Positions 7,842-17,054 are shown, counted from the stretch's first letter. The stretch is DNA of 64,000 bases from a bacterium (GCA_025774805.1 JALGZR010000001.1:1-64000); one strand, 5' to 3'. Program-made: numbers and translations. The notes: generated by a model from the letters alone, not told the origin.

Positions 7842-9560
7842 ATGGTCGTGACGCGGATGGTGCCGCTCGGGGTCGCGATCGCTGCCGGCCTCTTCGCCCT
7901 GATCAAGCCATTCGACTCCGACCTGTGGCTGCACCTCGCCACAGGTCGCCTCTTCTGGGAGTCGGGCCTTCCCCGGACGAACACCTTCTCGTACACGCAT
8001 CCGGAATACCCGTGGGAGGTGCCCCACTGGGGCTTTTCCGCCCTGCTCTACGGAATCGAGAGGGTCGGCGGATCGGCCGGCATCGAGCTGCTGCAGATCA
8101 TCGCGGCCGGGCTCGCATTCGCCTTGGTCGCGGGGACGGCGAGCCGGACGGCGAAGCGGCCGAACTGGATCCTGTTCCTGCTGCTCTTCGTCGTCGCGCT
8201 CTCGGCGTGCCGGTTTCGCTTCGTTCCGAGACCCCACCTGGCGAGCTTCGTGGGCGTCGCCGGGATCCTGTACCTCTGGGCGAGAGGAGCGCGCCGGCTT
8301 CCCCTCGCGCTCGCGGCCATCGCGGCCGTGTGGGCCAATCTGCACCCGGGGGTGATCTACGGGACGGCGACGATCGGTCTTCTCTCGCTGGGCCGGCTCG
8401 CCGCTCGGGATCGACCGGGCGCGATGCTCGGGATGAGGTGTTTCGTCGCCTTTCTTCTCGGCTCTCTGATCAACCCTTACCACTGGAAGCCGTACCTGTA
8501 CGCACTCTCGCACCTCGCGATCGCCAGCCGGCACACGTTGCCCATCATCGACTTTCAGCCCGCCGGCCCCGCGGAATTCAAGTCCCTTTACGCGCTGGGG
8601 CTTCTGGGGGGGCTCGCCGTGATCCCCCGGGCGCGGCGGCGGGACTACTTCCACGTGCTGGCCTGGGCCGTGTGGCTCGTCCTGGCGATCAAGTCCCGCC
8701 GGATGATCCCGACGTTCGTCATCTCGATCCTGCCGGGAACGTACGCGGGACTCGCCGCGTGGATCGAGGGCTGCCGGTCGACCCCCTCCCGTCGCAACGT
8801 CACGCGGATTCTGATCCCGGTCGGGGCGGCCGGAGCCCTGTTTCTCCTGGTCGAGGACGCGCGAACCCACCCCGAGTTCGAGTTCGGGTGGGGACTGAAC
8901 TGGAAGCACGTGCCGGAGGGCGCATCCCGGTTCGTCGAGGAGCAGGGTTTGGACGGAAACATGTACAACGACTACGGGGAGGGCGGTTACTTCATGTGGC
9001 GACTCTTCCCCGAGCGGCGCGTGTTCATGGACGGGAGGGCCCTCGCGTACCCACCGGAGTTCTTCCGGGAGATCCTGAGCCGATCCCGCCCCGGGGCCTG
9101 GAGTGAAATCGTCGAGAAGTACCGGATCGACTACGCCATCGTCCATCGGGACCCGCGGGTCGGAACCGGGGACTGGGGATCGCTCTTCGATGGGCTCGGA
9201 TGGCCGCTCGTCTACCTCGACGGGACGAGCGGCGTGTTCGCTCGACCCGGCCTCCTGGACGGACGCTCCCTCGACGAGGTGGTGTACCAGATCGTCGGAT
9301 ACGATGACGACGCGCCGACCCTGATCGAGAAGGCGAGGAGCTCACCGCTTCGCACGCGCCGAGAGCTCGAGAGGATCGATCCCGAGGGCCTCGTCGCGCT
9401 CTACGACTTCTACCGATTCGGCCTCGCCTCCCTCCAGGCGGGAGACCGGGCCGGGGCCGCCGCGTTCTTCCGGAAGGGAATCGAGCGGTACCCGCGGCAC
9501 GCGAAGATCCGCGAGGAGTACGAGCGCCTCTTTCCCGACGTCACGGAGTCCGGTCGCTAA
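7842..9560 (+). CDS. Polytopic GT-C-like membrane protein with C-terminal soluble domain
   Basis: A 572-aa protein with about ten hydrophobic segments in the first 330 residues. The early motif FDSDLWLHLATGRLFWE, followed by FSYTHPEYPWEVPHWGFSALLY, resembles polytopic GT-C-type proteins with an acidic DxD-like motif in the first extracytoplasmic loop. Residues from about 350 on are soluble (MYNDYGEGGYFMWRLFPERR and FMDGRALAYPPEF). The C-terminus has a TPR-like helix pair (ASLQAGDRAGAAAFFRKGIE). It may transfer sugars from a polyprenyl-linked donor, but no acceptor is known. It ends next to a dispersed repeat and converges on the sulfatase gene. Confidence 0.72.
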   Translation: MVVTRMVPLGVAIAAGLFALIKPFDSDLWLHLATGRLFWESGLPRTNTFSYTHPEYPWEVPHWGFSALLYGIERVGGSAGIELLQIIAAGLAFALVAGTASRTAKRPNWILFLLLFVVALSACRFRFVPRPHLASFVGVAGILYLWARGARRLPLALAAIAAVWANLHPGVIYGTATIGLLSLGRLAARDRPGAMLGMRCFVAFLLGSLINPYHWKPYLYALSHLAIASRHTLPIIDFQPAGPAEFKSLYALGLLGGLAVIPRARRRDYFHVLAWAVWLVLAIKSRRMIPTFVISILPGTYAGLAAWIEGCRSTPSRRNVTRILIPVGAAGALFLLVEDARTHPEFEFGWGLNWKHVPEGASRFVEEQGLDGNMYNDYGEGGYFMWRLFPERRVFMDGRALAYPPEFFREILSRSRPGAWSEIVEKYRIDYAIVHRDPRVGTGDWGSLFDGLGWPLVYLDGTSGVFARPGLLDGRSLDEVVYQIVGYDDDAPTLIEKARSSPLRTRRELERIDPEGLVALYDFYRFGLASLQAGDRAGAAAFFRKGIERYPRHAKIREEYERLFPDVTESGR

Positions 9561-9565
9561 GGCTC

Positions 9566-9656
9566 CCGGTGTCCGGGCGGAAGTCCGACGCCGGCGACGA
9601 AGTCAGGCGCGGCTATGCCGCGGACGCAGCAGACGCTGGTGAGATATGCAGGCTAG
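9566..9656 (+). repeat. Dispersed intergenic repeat, copy A
   Basis: The right end carries CTGGTGAGATATGCAGGCTAG (9636-9656). The preceding approximately 70 bp (GGGCGGAAG, GACGACGAAG-like and GCAGCAG-like blocks) aligns with the right half of the element at 45.5-45.6 kb. It lies between convergent genes and overlaps the last 4 bases of the sulfatase gene (stop at 9653-9655). Confidence 0.65.
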
Positions 9657-11065
9657 TCCCCGACGTATCCGAGGGCTCGGAGGGCTTCCACCGGTTCCGT
9701 CGCCGTTCCCGTCCCCCGGTAGTCCCGTCGAAACGTCTCGTGTCGCTCGTCCAGCGCCGCTCGCATGGAGTCGACTCGAGCGGAGTCCTCCGCGGCGAGA
9801 TCGACGAGCTCTCCCGGATCGGACGCGACGTCGAACAGGAGGCTTCGATCTTCCTGTTCGTCGTACATCAGCTTGAAGCCGTCCGAGATGAGGCTTCTCT
9901 CCGTACCTCCGTACAGCATCGCCTCCGAGAAGACGGTGCGGTCGGGTCCGGCGGCGGTGCAGAGCGGGACGAGACTCTCGCCCTGGAGGTCGGAGGGCGG
10001 AGGTCGGCCCACGAGGTCGAGCAGGGTCGGCAGGATGTCGATCGTTCGGACATAGGATTCGACGGCGCGTCCGGCGGGAATCCCGGGAGCGACGAGGATG
10101 AGGGGCACCTGAATCACCTCGCGATGCAGGCTGTGACCGTGCTCGGTCATCCCGTGCTCGCCGATCGCCTCCCCGTGATCCGAGGTGAACACGACGATCG
10201 ACCGCTCGAGTCCCACCTGCTCTTCGATCGTTCGGACGACCTCCCCGATCATCGCGTCGACGGTGCGGATCTCCCCGTCGTACAGCTCCGAGTCGCTCAC
10301 GAGAGTGGGATTCGCCACCGCCTCGGGCGGCATGAACCTCCGGGGGGGCACGTAGGGGAGATGGGGCGTGAGAAGATGCAGAAAGACGAACACCCGCCGC
10401 TCGCGGTGTCGGCTCAGCCAGCGCTCGAACTCCTCCACGAGGCAGGAGTCGATGTGCGCCGCGAAGGACAGGAACGGAGGCCAGCGGCCGGGCGGCAGCG
10501 TTTGCGTGGGATCGTGCTCACGAATCTCGGTCGGACTGGCGGGATAGAACCAGTCGGTGAATCCCTGGAAGAAGCCGCCTCGGGCGTTGAGTCCCGGTTG
10601 GTTCACGAATCCCGCCGCCCGATATCCCGACTCGCGGAGCATCTCCGCGAGAGTCGAGGCGTGGTCGGGGATCGTGTACTCGAGCTGGACTCGCGCCTCG
10701 CGCCACTCGAGTCGGGTCTCGGGCGGCACGGGCTTCTCGACGAGACCCATCTGGCCGGGATAGAGCGACGTCAGCATCGCTCCCATGCTCGGAATCGTCC
10801 AGCTCGCGACCGAATGGGCTTCCGTGAAGCGGGTGCCGAGCGCCGCCAGCCGGTCGATGTTCGTCGTCTCGTGCTCGTCGTATCCGTAGCACGACAGGCG
10901 ATCCGGCCGGAGAGTGTCGACCACCACGAGGAAGACGGCCCGAGGGGAGTCGTCCCCTCCTCGGCCGCACGACGCGGTGCCCAGAAGAACCCCTATCCAC
11001 AGAGCCGTCCGGAGGGCCAGGGCGGCCCCGGGCGTCGTCCGGGGGAGCCGCATTGGTTCGGTCAT
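9653..11065 (-). CDS. Lipoprotein sulfatase (S-type, arylsulfatase family)
   Basis: A 470-aa protein. The ATG at 11065 follows GGAG and opens a signal peptide ending LLGTASCGRGG, a probable lipobox. VFLVVVDTLRPDRLSCYGY carries the first metal-binding Asp. SVASWTIPSMGAMLTSLYP carries the nucleophile region, which has Ser rather than Cys, so this would be the serine-type or an inactive site. VFTSDHGEAIGEHG supplies the Asp-His metal pair. The C-terminus ends LRALGYVGD. It may hydrolyse sulfate or phosphate esters in the periplasm, and it is divergent from the GT2-TPR gene. The neighbouring sulfotransferase genes make polysaccharide desulfation plausible, but this is inferred. Confidence 0.88.
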   Translation of the reverse strand: MTEPMRLPRTTPGAALALRTALWIGVLLGTASCGRGGDDSPRAVFLVVVDTLRPDRLSCYGYDEHETTNIDRLAALGTRFTEAHSVASWTIPSMGAMLTSLYPGQMGLVEKPVPPETRLEWREARVQLEYTIPDHASTLAEMLRESGYRAAGFVNQPGLNARGGFFQGFTDWFYPASPTEIREHDPTQTLPPGRWPPFLSFAAHIDSCLVEEFERWLSRHRERRVFVFLHLLTPHLPYVPPRRFMPPEAVANPTLVSDSELYDGEIRTVDAMIGEVVRTIEEQVGLERSIVVFTSDHGEAIGEHGMTEHGHSLHREVIQVPLILVAPGIPAGRAVESYVRTIDILPTLLDLVGRPPPSDLQGESLVPLCTAAGPDRTVFSEAMLYGGTERSLISDGFKLMYDEQEDRSLLFDVASDPGELVDLAAEDSARVDSMRAALDERHETFRRDYRGTGTATEPVEALRALGYVGD

Positions 11066-11340
11066 CGCGATCTCCGGCGTGGTCGGGATCGCCATGGTAC
11101 CGGAGGCGCCCGAGGCGAGGTACCCCCCAGGCAGGAGGGGGGCGACGGGGCCCGGTGGCGGCGTGCTTGTCAATCTCGACAAGAACCGGCCAGCTTCGCT
11201 CGCTTTCCGCGAAACCTCTCGCCGGCCGGTGCCGATGTGGAAGGGGTGAAGAGATCGGGACCGGGCCGCCCGGTCTCGGGGTGACGCGGGACGTGACCGC
11301 GTCGCGATTCCGGCGCGGTTCCGCCGGAGGAGGTCCCTCG

Positions 11341-12891
11341 ATGGCGACTCCGGGGTTGACGGTCACCTTGATCGCGCGTGACGAGAGAGAGAATCTCGAG
11401 GAGCTGCTCCCGGTGCTGGTGGCCGGCGCGGACGAGGTCGTCGTCGTCGATACGGGATCGCGGGACGGATCCCCCGAGACGGCGCGCCGGCTCGGGGCCC
11501 GGGTCGTCGAGCACCCTTGGGAGGACCACTTCGCGCGGGCGCGCAATCGCGGCCTCGACGAGACCCACACCTCCCACGCGATGTGGGTGGACGCGGACGA
11601 CCGTATCAACGTGACGGACCTGCGCACCGTCCGCCGGGAGGCGCTGCGGCGGGGAGACGTCGGCCTGATGCTCCGTCTCGTGAGCGAGAACCCGAACCCG
11701 GACTTCGTGAGCAGCTGTCATCAGCTTCGCGTCTTTCCCGCCCGCCCGGAGCACCGCTTCGCGGGTCGCATCCACGAGCAGATCCAGCCGTCGCTGGCCG
11801 CCAGTGGAACGAGGATCGAGCGCCTGGACGTTCCGATCCGCCACCTGGGGTACTCCAGCGAGGCGGAAGTGGCCCGGAAATCGCGGCGGAATCTCGAGCT
11901 CTGCCGGCGGGAGTACGAGGAAGGACGGCGCGGAATCGCTTCCGTCTACCACTACGTCAAGGCGGCGTCGCTCTGCGGGGAGCTCGACGAGGGCCTCCGG
12001 GTCGCCCGCGCCTGCGTCGAGAATCCGCCCCCCGACTCCTCGCCCGACATCCTCCAGAATGTCCGGGTGACGCTCGGGCGGATGGAGTGGCAGCGCGGTC
12101 GGCACGGCGAGGCGGAGCTCGTCTACCGGGCGGCCGTGCAGGCGGTCCCGACAGATCCGTTCGCGCGGCTCTTCCTCGGAGAGCTCTTGCTCCGCGACGG
12201 ACGGGTCGAGGAAGCGGTCGAGCACCTGGAGCTCGCACGGGTCTCGCCGCTCTACGGCACCCGCGTCCCCATGCCCGAGGCGGGGTTGCGGCGCGCCGCC
12301 CGGCAGGAGCTCGGGGCGGCGCTCGAGCAGCTCGGCCGACCCGCGGAGGCGGTGGCGGTCTATCGCGAAGGACGCGGGCGGCGCCCGGACGACCCGACTC
12401 TCGGCCTGCGGCTCGCGCGCGCGCTGCTCGCCACGGGCGAGACGGCCGAGGCGCGGCAGGTGCTCGCGGAGATCCCCCGGGGGGAGGCGGATGGTTCGGA
12501 GTCCGTGCGGCTGCGCGCGCATCTGGCCTTCCTGGAGGCCCGGGACGACGAGGCGGAGACGCTGTACGACCGGGTCGCCGCCGCTTTTCCGAGCGCTCCC
12601 ATCGTCGCGTTGCGGCGCGGCCTGATCGCGCGGCGGAGCGGACGGGCGGACGAGGCGCGGACCCTGCTCCTGCAGGCGCTCGACGCCTACGACGACCGGC
12701 TCCGGCGGGGCGGACCCGACCCGGGGGTCCTGACACGGCTCGCCGACTGCTACCGCGGCCTCGGAGAGCCGCAAGCCGCCCGGCTCGGTTACGAAGAGGC
12801 GCTCCGGTGCGCCCCCGGCTTCCCGGAGGCCGTGCGGGCCCTGGAGGAGCTGAATCGCGGCCAACCCTTGCGGGTCGCTCACGGGCGCTGA
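11341..12891 (+). CDS. GT2 glycosyltransferase fused to TPR repeats
   Basis: A 516-aa protein starting at an ATG preceded by GGAGGAGG. The N-terminal GT-A domain (1 to about 200) shows LTVTLIARDERENLEELLP, VVVVDTGSRDGS and the WVDADDR metal site, typical of SunS/WaaE-like GT2 enzymes. Residues of about 200-510 are tandem TPR helices (for example GRHGEAELVYRAAVQAVPTDP and LGEPQAARLGYEEALRCAP). The fusion suggests a protein-binding or glycan-acceptor scaffold, as in O-GlcNAc-type or glycopeptide transferases. Acceptor unknown. Divergent from the sulfatase gene and followed by the M24 peptidase gene. Confidence 0.88.
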   Translation: MATPGLTVTLIARDERENLEELLPVLVAGADEVVVVDTGSRDGSPETARRLGARVVEHPWEDHFARARNRGLDETHTSHAMWVDADDRINVTDLRTVRREALRRGDVGLMLRLVSENPNPDFVSSCHQLRVFPARPEHRFAGRIHEQIQPSLAASGTRIERLDVPIRHLGYSSEAEVARKSRRNLELCRREYEEGRRGIASVYHYVKAASLCGELDEGLRVARACVENPPPDSSPDILQNVRVTLGRMEWQRGRHGEAELVYRAAVQAVPTDPFARLFLGELLLRDGRVEEAVEHLELARVSPLYGTRVPMPEAGLRRAARQELGAALEQLGRPAEAVAVYREGRGRRPDDPTLGLRLARALLATGETAEARQVLAEIPRGEADGSESVRLRAHLAFLEARDDEAETLYDRVAAAFPSAPIVALRRGLIARRSGRADEARTLLLQALDAYDDRLRRGGPDPGVLTRLADCYRGLGEPQAARLGYEEALRCAPGFPEAVRALEELNRGQPLRVAHGR

Positions 12892-12952
12892 TACTCTCTT
12901 CTTTCGGCCGTCTCGACAGAGATCGAATAGCGCCCGCGCAGGGGAGAATTCC

Positions 12953-14047
12953 ATGCGACAGCGTTCGGATCGCATTTTCGAGGCTCTCGATCAGGAGCTC
13001 GACGCGATCGTTTTGATGAACGGCGAGGCCCACCTCGTGGACAGCACGTTCAAGTACGTCTCCGGGGTCACTCGAGGCGGTTACGAGGGGTGCGCGGCGG
13101 TCCTGCGACCGGGGAAGCAGCCGACGCTCGTGGTCTCCAATCTCGAGGAGGAGAGCGCGCACACCGCGCACGACTGCGAGATCCTGGCCTACGAGACCTC
13201 GGCCGCCCGCCACGAGATCCTCTCGGTGGTCCTTGGCGAACCGAAGCGGATCGGGGTGAACGAGCGGGCGATCGTGTTGTCCAAGGTCCGCGTGCTGGAG
13301 AGGCTCTTTCCGGGCGCGGAGATCGTCGAAGTCGGCGACGCCATCATCGAGGCTCGCCTGGTCAAGGACGAGCACGAGATCGAGCGGGTGCGGCGCGCCT
13401 GTCAGGTCACGAGTGACGTCGCGGCCGAGATCCCGTCGATGCTGCGGGAAGGGATGACCGAGATCGAGCTCGCTGCCGAGATCGCCCACGCGATCCAGAG
13501 GCGCGGCGGCAAGGTCGCCTTCGATACGATCGTGTGCTTCGGCCCGAACGGATCGGAGCCGCACTACTCGCCGGGGGATACCACCCTGATCGCCGGCCAC
13601 ATGGTCCTCGTCGACTTCGGGACCATGCTCAGCGACTACTGCTCCGACATCACGCGGATGTACATGTACGGAGATGCGACCCCCGAGCAGAGAACCATGT
13701 TCGACGTGGTTCGCAAGGCCCAGAGGCACGCCCTGTCGCTGACGCGATCCGGCACCGCCGCCCGCGATCTCCATCGCGAGACGGTCGCGGTCATCGACGC
13801 CTCGGAGTTCGCGGGGCGCTTCATTCACGGAACGGGTCACACGATCGGTCTCGACGTGCACGACGGCGGCGGCATCAACGAGGCGTCGGAGCTCACCCTC
13901 GCACCGGGCATGATCCTGACCGTGGAGCCGGGCGTATACGTGCCGGGGGTCGGAGGCGTTCGAATCGAAGACACAGTGCTCGTGACGGAGGGCGATCCGG
14001 AGATCCTCACGCCGGTGACGAAGGATCTGGTGGAGGTTCCCGTTTGA
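12953..14047 (+). CDS. M24 metallopeptidase (Xaa-Pro aminopeptidase family)
   Basis: A 364-aa cytosolic pita-bread peptidase with a creatinase-like N-domain (1 to about 130) and a complete metal site. The ligands are Asp in VLVDFGT, Asp in CSDITR, His in HGTGHTIGLDVHD, Glu in TVEPGVY and Glu in RIEDTV. It would cleave N-terminal Xaa-Pro dipeptides or peptides. The ATG follows GGGGAGA. The stop overlaps the next start as TTGA, so expression is coupled to the membrane protein downstream. Confidence 0.93.
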   Translation: MRQRSDRIFEALDQELDAIVLMNGEAHLVDSTFKYVSGVTRGGYEGCAAVLRPGKQPTLVVSNLEEESAHTAHDCEILAYETSAARHEILSVVLGEPKRIGVNERAIVLSKVRVLERLFPGAEIVEVGDAIIEARLVKDEHEIERVRRACQVTSDVAAEIPSMLREGMTEIELAAEIAHAIQRRGGKVAFDTIVCFGPNGSEPHYSPGDTTLIAGHMVLVDFGTMLSDYCSDITRMYMYGDATPEQRTMFDVVRKAQRHALSLTRSGTAARDLHRETVAVIDASEFAGRFIHGTGHTIGLDVHDGGGINEASELTLAPGMILTVEPGVYVPGVGGVRIEDTVLVTEGDPEILTPVTKDLVEVPV

Positions 14048-15501
14048 CGGAGCTCGAGGCGATTCCGCTTCGCGCCCGTGTGAATGACTTCTTCCGCCCG
14101 GCACGTCTCTATGCCGGGATCGACGCCCAGCCGAACTTCGTTCTTCCGGTGTTCCTGTTCATCGCCTGCGTGATGATCTACTCGCAGACAGCGGTGGGGA
14201 CCGCTCTCCCGCGAATCGTCCCGTCGCTCCTGGAACGCTCCCAGTCGACCGAGACCGACCTCGTCCGCGCCTATCGCCTCCTGGTCCTGGTGGTCTCGTT
14301 CCTGGCGCCGGTTCTCTTCGTGGCCCTCACCGCGACCGTGAGCTGGCTCGTCCTCCGGTTCGGCGCCGCCCGCACTCCGTATCCACTCCTCGTGTCCCTG
14401 GTCGCGTACGCCTCCCTCTGGGTCGGCGTGAACTTCCTGGTCAAGGCGGCGCTCGTCCTGGTCACGGATCGGCCGGAGCCTCCCCTCAACCTCTCGCTAC
14501 TGTTCCGCCCGCGGGGGCATCTCGACCGCGCCGTTCTCTCGCTCACGAACCCCTTCCTCCTGTTGGCCGCGGTGTGGGTGATGCGCGGCCTTCGATCCTG
14601 GGGGGTGGGATGGAAGGAGGGTCTCCTCGGCGGTGCGGTGCCGTGGCTCGCCTGGATGGTCGTTCTGGCACTGGCGTCGGGAGGATCGACGCGCTTCGCC
14701 CCCTCGGGTCCGGTCTCCCAGGAGGGATGGCGGGTGATCGAGAACGATCTGGTCGTGCTGAAGCACCCGCGGGCCTCCCGGATGATGGCCGAGGAGCTGG
14801 CCACGGTCATCGACGGCTTCTCCCGAACGCTCGGGGAGCGATTCGGGTTCGAGCCCCGAAAACTCCGCGTGCGCCTGTACCGGGATCACGCCGAGCTGGA
14901 GCGCGCCACCGGCGAGTTCCTCCACGTGCAGGTCACCGGCTCGATCCGCGGCCAGGAACTCCTCTACCTCGAGACTCCGGGCCGGAGCCTGGCGCTGCCG
15001 CAGGAGGCCGGAATGCGCGACGCCCTGCGCTACGTCGCGATCATGCAGCTCGCGCCGGTGGCGACGGAGACCCCGCGCTGGTTCACGCACGGGATCGCCT
15101 ACGCCATCACGCAGCCCTCCGGGCCGGAGCTCGAGCGAAGGCTGCGCGAGACTCTCCTCGAGCGGGGCGTTCCCACGTACGAGGACATGCTCGATCCGAA
15201 GCTCTTCCGGACTCCTCAGGGGCCGATCCTCGCCGCCTCGCTGGCCGAGTTCATCACCGCGATCCACGGCCGGGAAGGGCTCGAGGGGGTGATGCGGGAC
15301 GCCGTCGCGGGAACTCCCTTCCGCGACGCGCTCTTCGCCCGAACGAGAATGACCACCACGACCCTCGAGACCCGCTGGCAGGCGAGATTGGACGCAATCC
15401 GGGAGGGGAGGAAGGCGGAGGCGGATTCGGTCGGGTTGCGGGCGCCCGCCGAGGCGGAAGAGGACGTGTTCGCGACCGAGCGGGAGGGGGAAGGTTCCTG
15501 A
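14044..15501 (+). CDS. Yip1-like membrane protein with degenerate peptidase-MA-like domain
   Basis: A 485-aa protein starting at a TTG that overlaps the preceding stop. Residues of about 25-210 hold five hydrophobic segments in a Yip1/DUF-like arrangement. Residues of about 225-440 look like a gluzincin peptidase-MA-type domain (VIDGFSRTLGERFGF, then VRLYRDHAELERATG). However, the HExxH helix reads RYVAIMQLAPV and the usual W-x-x-EG-x-A reads WFTHGIA. Both zinc-binding motifs are therefore lost and the domain is probably not catalytic. The tail is acidic. It may be a membrane scaffold; function unknown. Confidence 0.75.
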   Translation: MTELEAIPLRARVNDFFRPARLYAGIDAQPNFVLPVFLFIACVMIYSQTAVGTALPRIVPSLLERSQSTETDLVRAYRLLVLVVSFLAPVLFVALTATVSWLVLRFGAARTPYPLLVSLVAYASLWVGVNFLVKAALVLVTDRPEPPLNLSLLFRPRGHLDRAVLSLTNPFLLLAAVWVMRGLRSWGVGWKEGLLGGAVPWLAWMVVLALASGGSTRFAPSGPVSQEGWRVIENDLVVLKHPRASRMMAEELATVIDGFSRTLGERFGFEPRKLRVRLYRDHAELERATGEFLHVQVTGSIRGQELLYLETPGRSLALPQEAGMRDALRYVAIMQLAPVATETPRWFTHGIAYAITQPSGPELERRLRETLLERGVPTYEDMLDPKLFRTPQGPILAASLAEFITAIHGREGLEGVMRDAVAGTPFRDALFARTRMTTTTLETRWQARLDAIREGRKAEADSVGLRAPAEAEEDVFATEREGEGS

Positions 15502-15545
15502 AACACGGAACCGGCCGGGGTCCGGAGGCCCTGAGAACCGATCAC

Positions 15546-16988
15546 CTACCGGATCCGCAGCATCTTTCGGCTCACCGTACGTCCGTCGAACTCGAGCCGG
15601 CAAAAGTACACGCCGGACGGAAGCGCTCGGCCGAGCCCGTCCCGGCCGTCCCAGGAGACGGCGTGGCTTCCGGCCGACAGAGCCCCGTCCACGAGCCGGA
15701 CCTGCCGGCGCCCGGTCACGTCGAAGACCTGAAGGGTCGCGTGTCCGTCCGCTTCCAGCCGGAAGGGAATCGTCGTCGCCGCCAGGAACGGGTTCGGTCG
15801 GTTGGGAAGGAGCGAGATCGACGCTGCGACCGACACGACCGGCGACGGCGGCGCGGAGGTGGCCTCCCGGACGAGCGGATCGAGCCCCATGAACCCCAGG
15901 TACGCGGTGACCCAGGCCTGATCCTCCGTGTCGAGGTCGGCGGGATTCGCCATGATCCCGCCGTCCTGGTCGGTGTCGTCGAACGCGAGAAGGTAGTTCG
16001 TCAGCGACTCGTGACGGTCCCCCCAGATCGGATCTCCCGTCGACTCCTCGAGCCTCTTCTCCCCCAGGGCGTACCACCCCTGCCAGGCGTTCTCCCAGCT
16101 GCCCGGATCGGCCACGGTATCCATGTCGGCGGCGTACGTCGCCACCCAGCTCGCCTCTTCGGCCGGATTCGCGTCGAAGTACGACTCGAGCAGGCCCCAC
16201 ATGACGGCACCCCCCGACATCGCCCACCTCTCGGTGCCCAGGATCGTCGGATCCGCCTCGACCCACTCCCTCGCGCGGTTCCCCCGGTTCGCTCCCCTCG
16301 CCGACCAGAGCGAGTCCGATTCGATGACTCCGTACCTCCGGAGGTTCGCGGCGCCCCAGGCGAGCACCGGAGGATTCACGTCTTGATTGAAATCGTCCCC
16401 GTCGAGATTGAGAGTGTGGGTGGCCAGGTAGCTGGCACAGGAGTCCACGTACGCCTTGTACGTCAGATCCGAGAAAACCTGTTCGTACTTCATGCCGGCG
16501 CGCACGGCCCAGCCGCAGTTGTAGTAGCGGTAGTACCCGATCGCGGGAAAGGACGAGCCCTCCTCGTCGTACGCGGGGTGGTTCATGACGTAGATCCAGG
16601 ACGCATTGAGGTGCGAGAGGATCGCCGCGTCGCCGCTCAACTCGTAGTAGCGGGAGAACATCCAGATGGATTCGGACGTGTTGTCGGTCTGGATGACGTC
16701 CGGGAGATGCTCGCCCTCCCGAATTCCGCCGTAGTCGGGACTGAGCGAATCGGCGACCTGCATCGAGACGATGAACCAAGTGGCGGCGTAGAGATCGGTA
16801 AGGTAGTTCGAGCGGTCCCGCTGGGGCGGGAGAATCGGTAGCTCGGGTCGTTCGCCGACCTCGAAGGCCTCACGAGCTCTCCGGTCATCGTCGGCCGTCC
16901 AGTAGGGTGTGGCGGACGCCGGCGAGTGCCAGCACCCGAGCAGGATGGCGGCCAGGGCCGCGATCACGGAAGGAATTCGACGCAACAA
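15546..16988 (-). CDS. Secreted protein with FlgD-like C-terminal Ig module
   Basis: A 480-aa protein from a TTG start at 16988 with GGAGG 6 nt upstream. The signal peptide reads RIPSVIAALAAILLGCW up to about residue 27. The middle (DNTSESIWMFSRYYELSGD, GSSFPAIGYYRYYNCGWAVRAGMKYE and AWVTAYLGFMGLDP) is helical and Trp/Tyr rich, like alpha/alpha-barrel glycan-active proteins, but no family is certain. The last 85 residues form a FlgD-like Ig domain (NRPNPFLAATTIPFRL, then GRALPSGVYFCRLE and RKMLRIR), the C-terminal module that often serves in secretion or surface anchoring. The upstream repeat copy supplies its leader. Confidence 0.8.
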   Translation of the reverse strand: MLRRIPSVIAALAAILLGCWHSPASATPYWTADDDRRAREAFEVGERPELPILPPQRDRSNYLTDLYAATWFIVSMQVADSLSPDYGGIREGEHLPDVIQTDNTSESIWMFSRYYELSGDAAILSHLNASWIYVMNHPAYDEEGSSFPAIGYYRYYNCGWAVRAGMKYEQVFSDLTYKAYVDSCASYLATHTLNLDGDDFNQDVNPPVLAWGAANLRRYGVIESDSLWSARGANRGNRAREWVEADPTILGTERWAMSGGAVMWGLLESYFDANPAEEASWVATYAADMDTVADPGSWENAWQGWYALGEKRLEESTGDPIWGDRHESLTNYLLAFDDTDQDGGIMANPADLDTEDQAWVTAYLGFMGLDPLVREATSAPPSPVVSVAASISLLPNRPNPFLAATTIPFRLEADGHATLQVFDVTGRRQVRLVDGALSAGSHAVSWDGRDGLGRALPSGVYFCRLEFDGRTVSRKMLRIR

Positions 16989-16995
16989 GACGCAC

Positions 16996-17054
16996 CTCCT
17001 CGTCAGACACGACGATCCACAGTCTCGCGACGAGCCGGGTGAGAAAAGCGGGCC
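16996..17054 (-). repeat. Dispersed intergenic repeat, copy E, overlapping a gene leader
   Basis: Read on the minus strand it matches the left part of the element at 45454. Both carry CCCGC-x-TTTCTCACC, GGCTCGTCGCGAG, GGATCGTCGT and GACGAGGAG-like blocks in the same order, with only scattered mismatches. The GAGGAG at its end is the likely ribosome-binding site of the FlgD-tailed gene starting at 16988. Confidence 0.65.

Noticed and set aside
7841-9149. Minus-strand frame 7737-9146 as a gene
   Set aside because: Antisense to the polytopic GT-C-like gene; Arg/Glu-rich shadow without domains.
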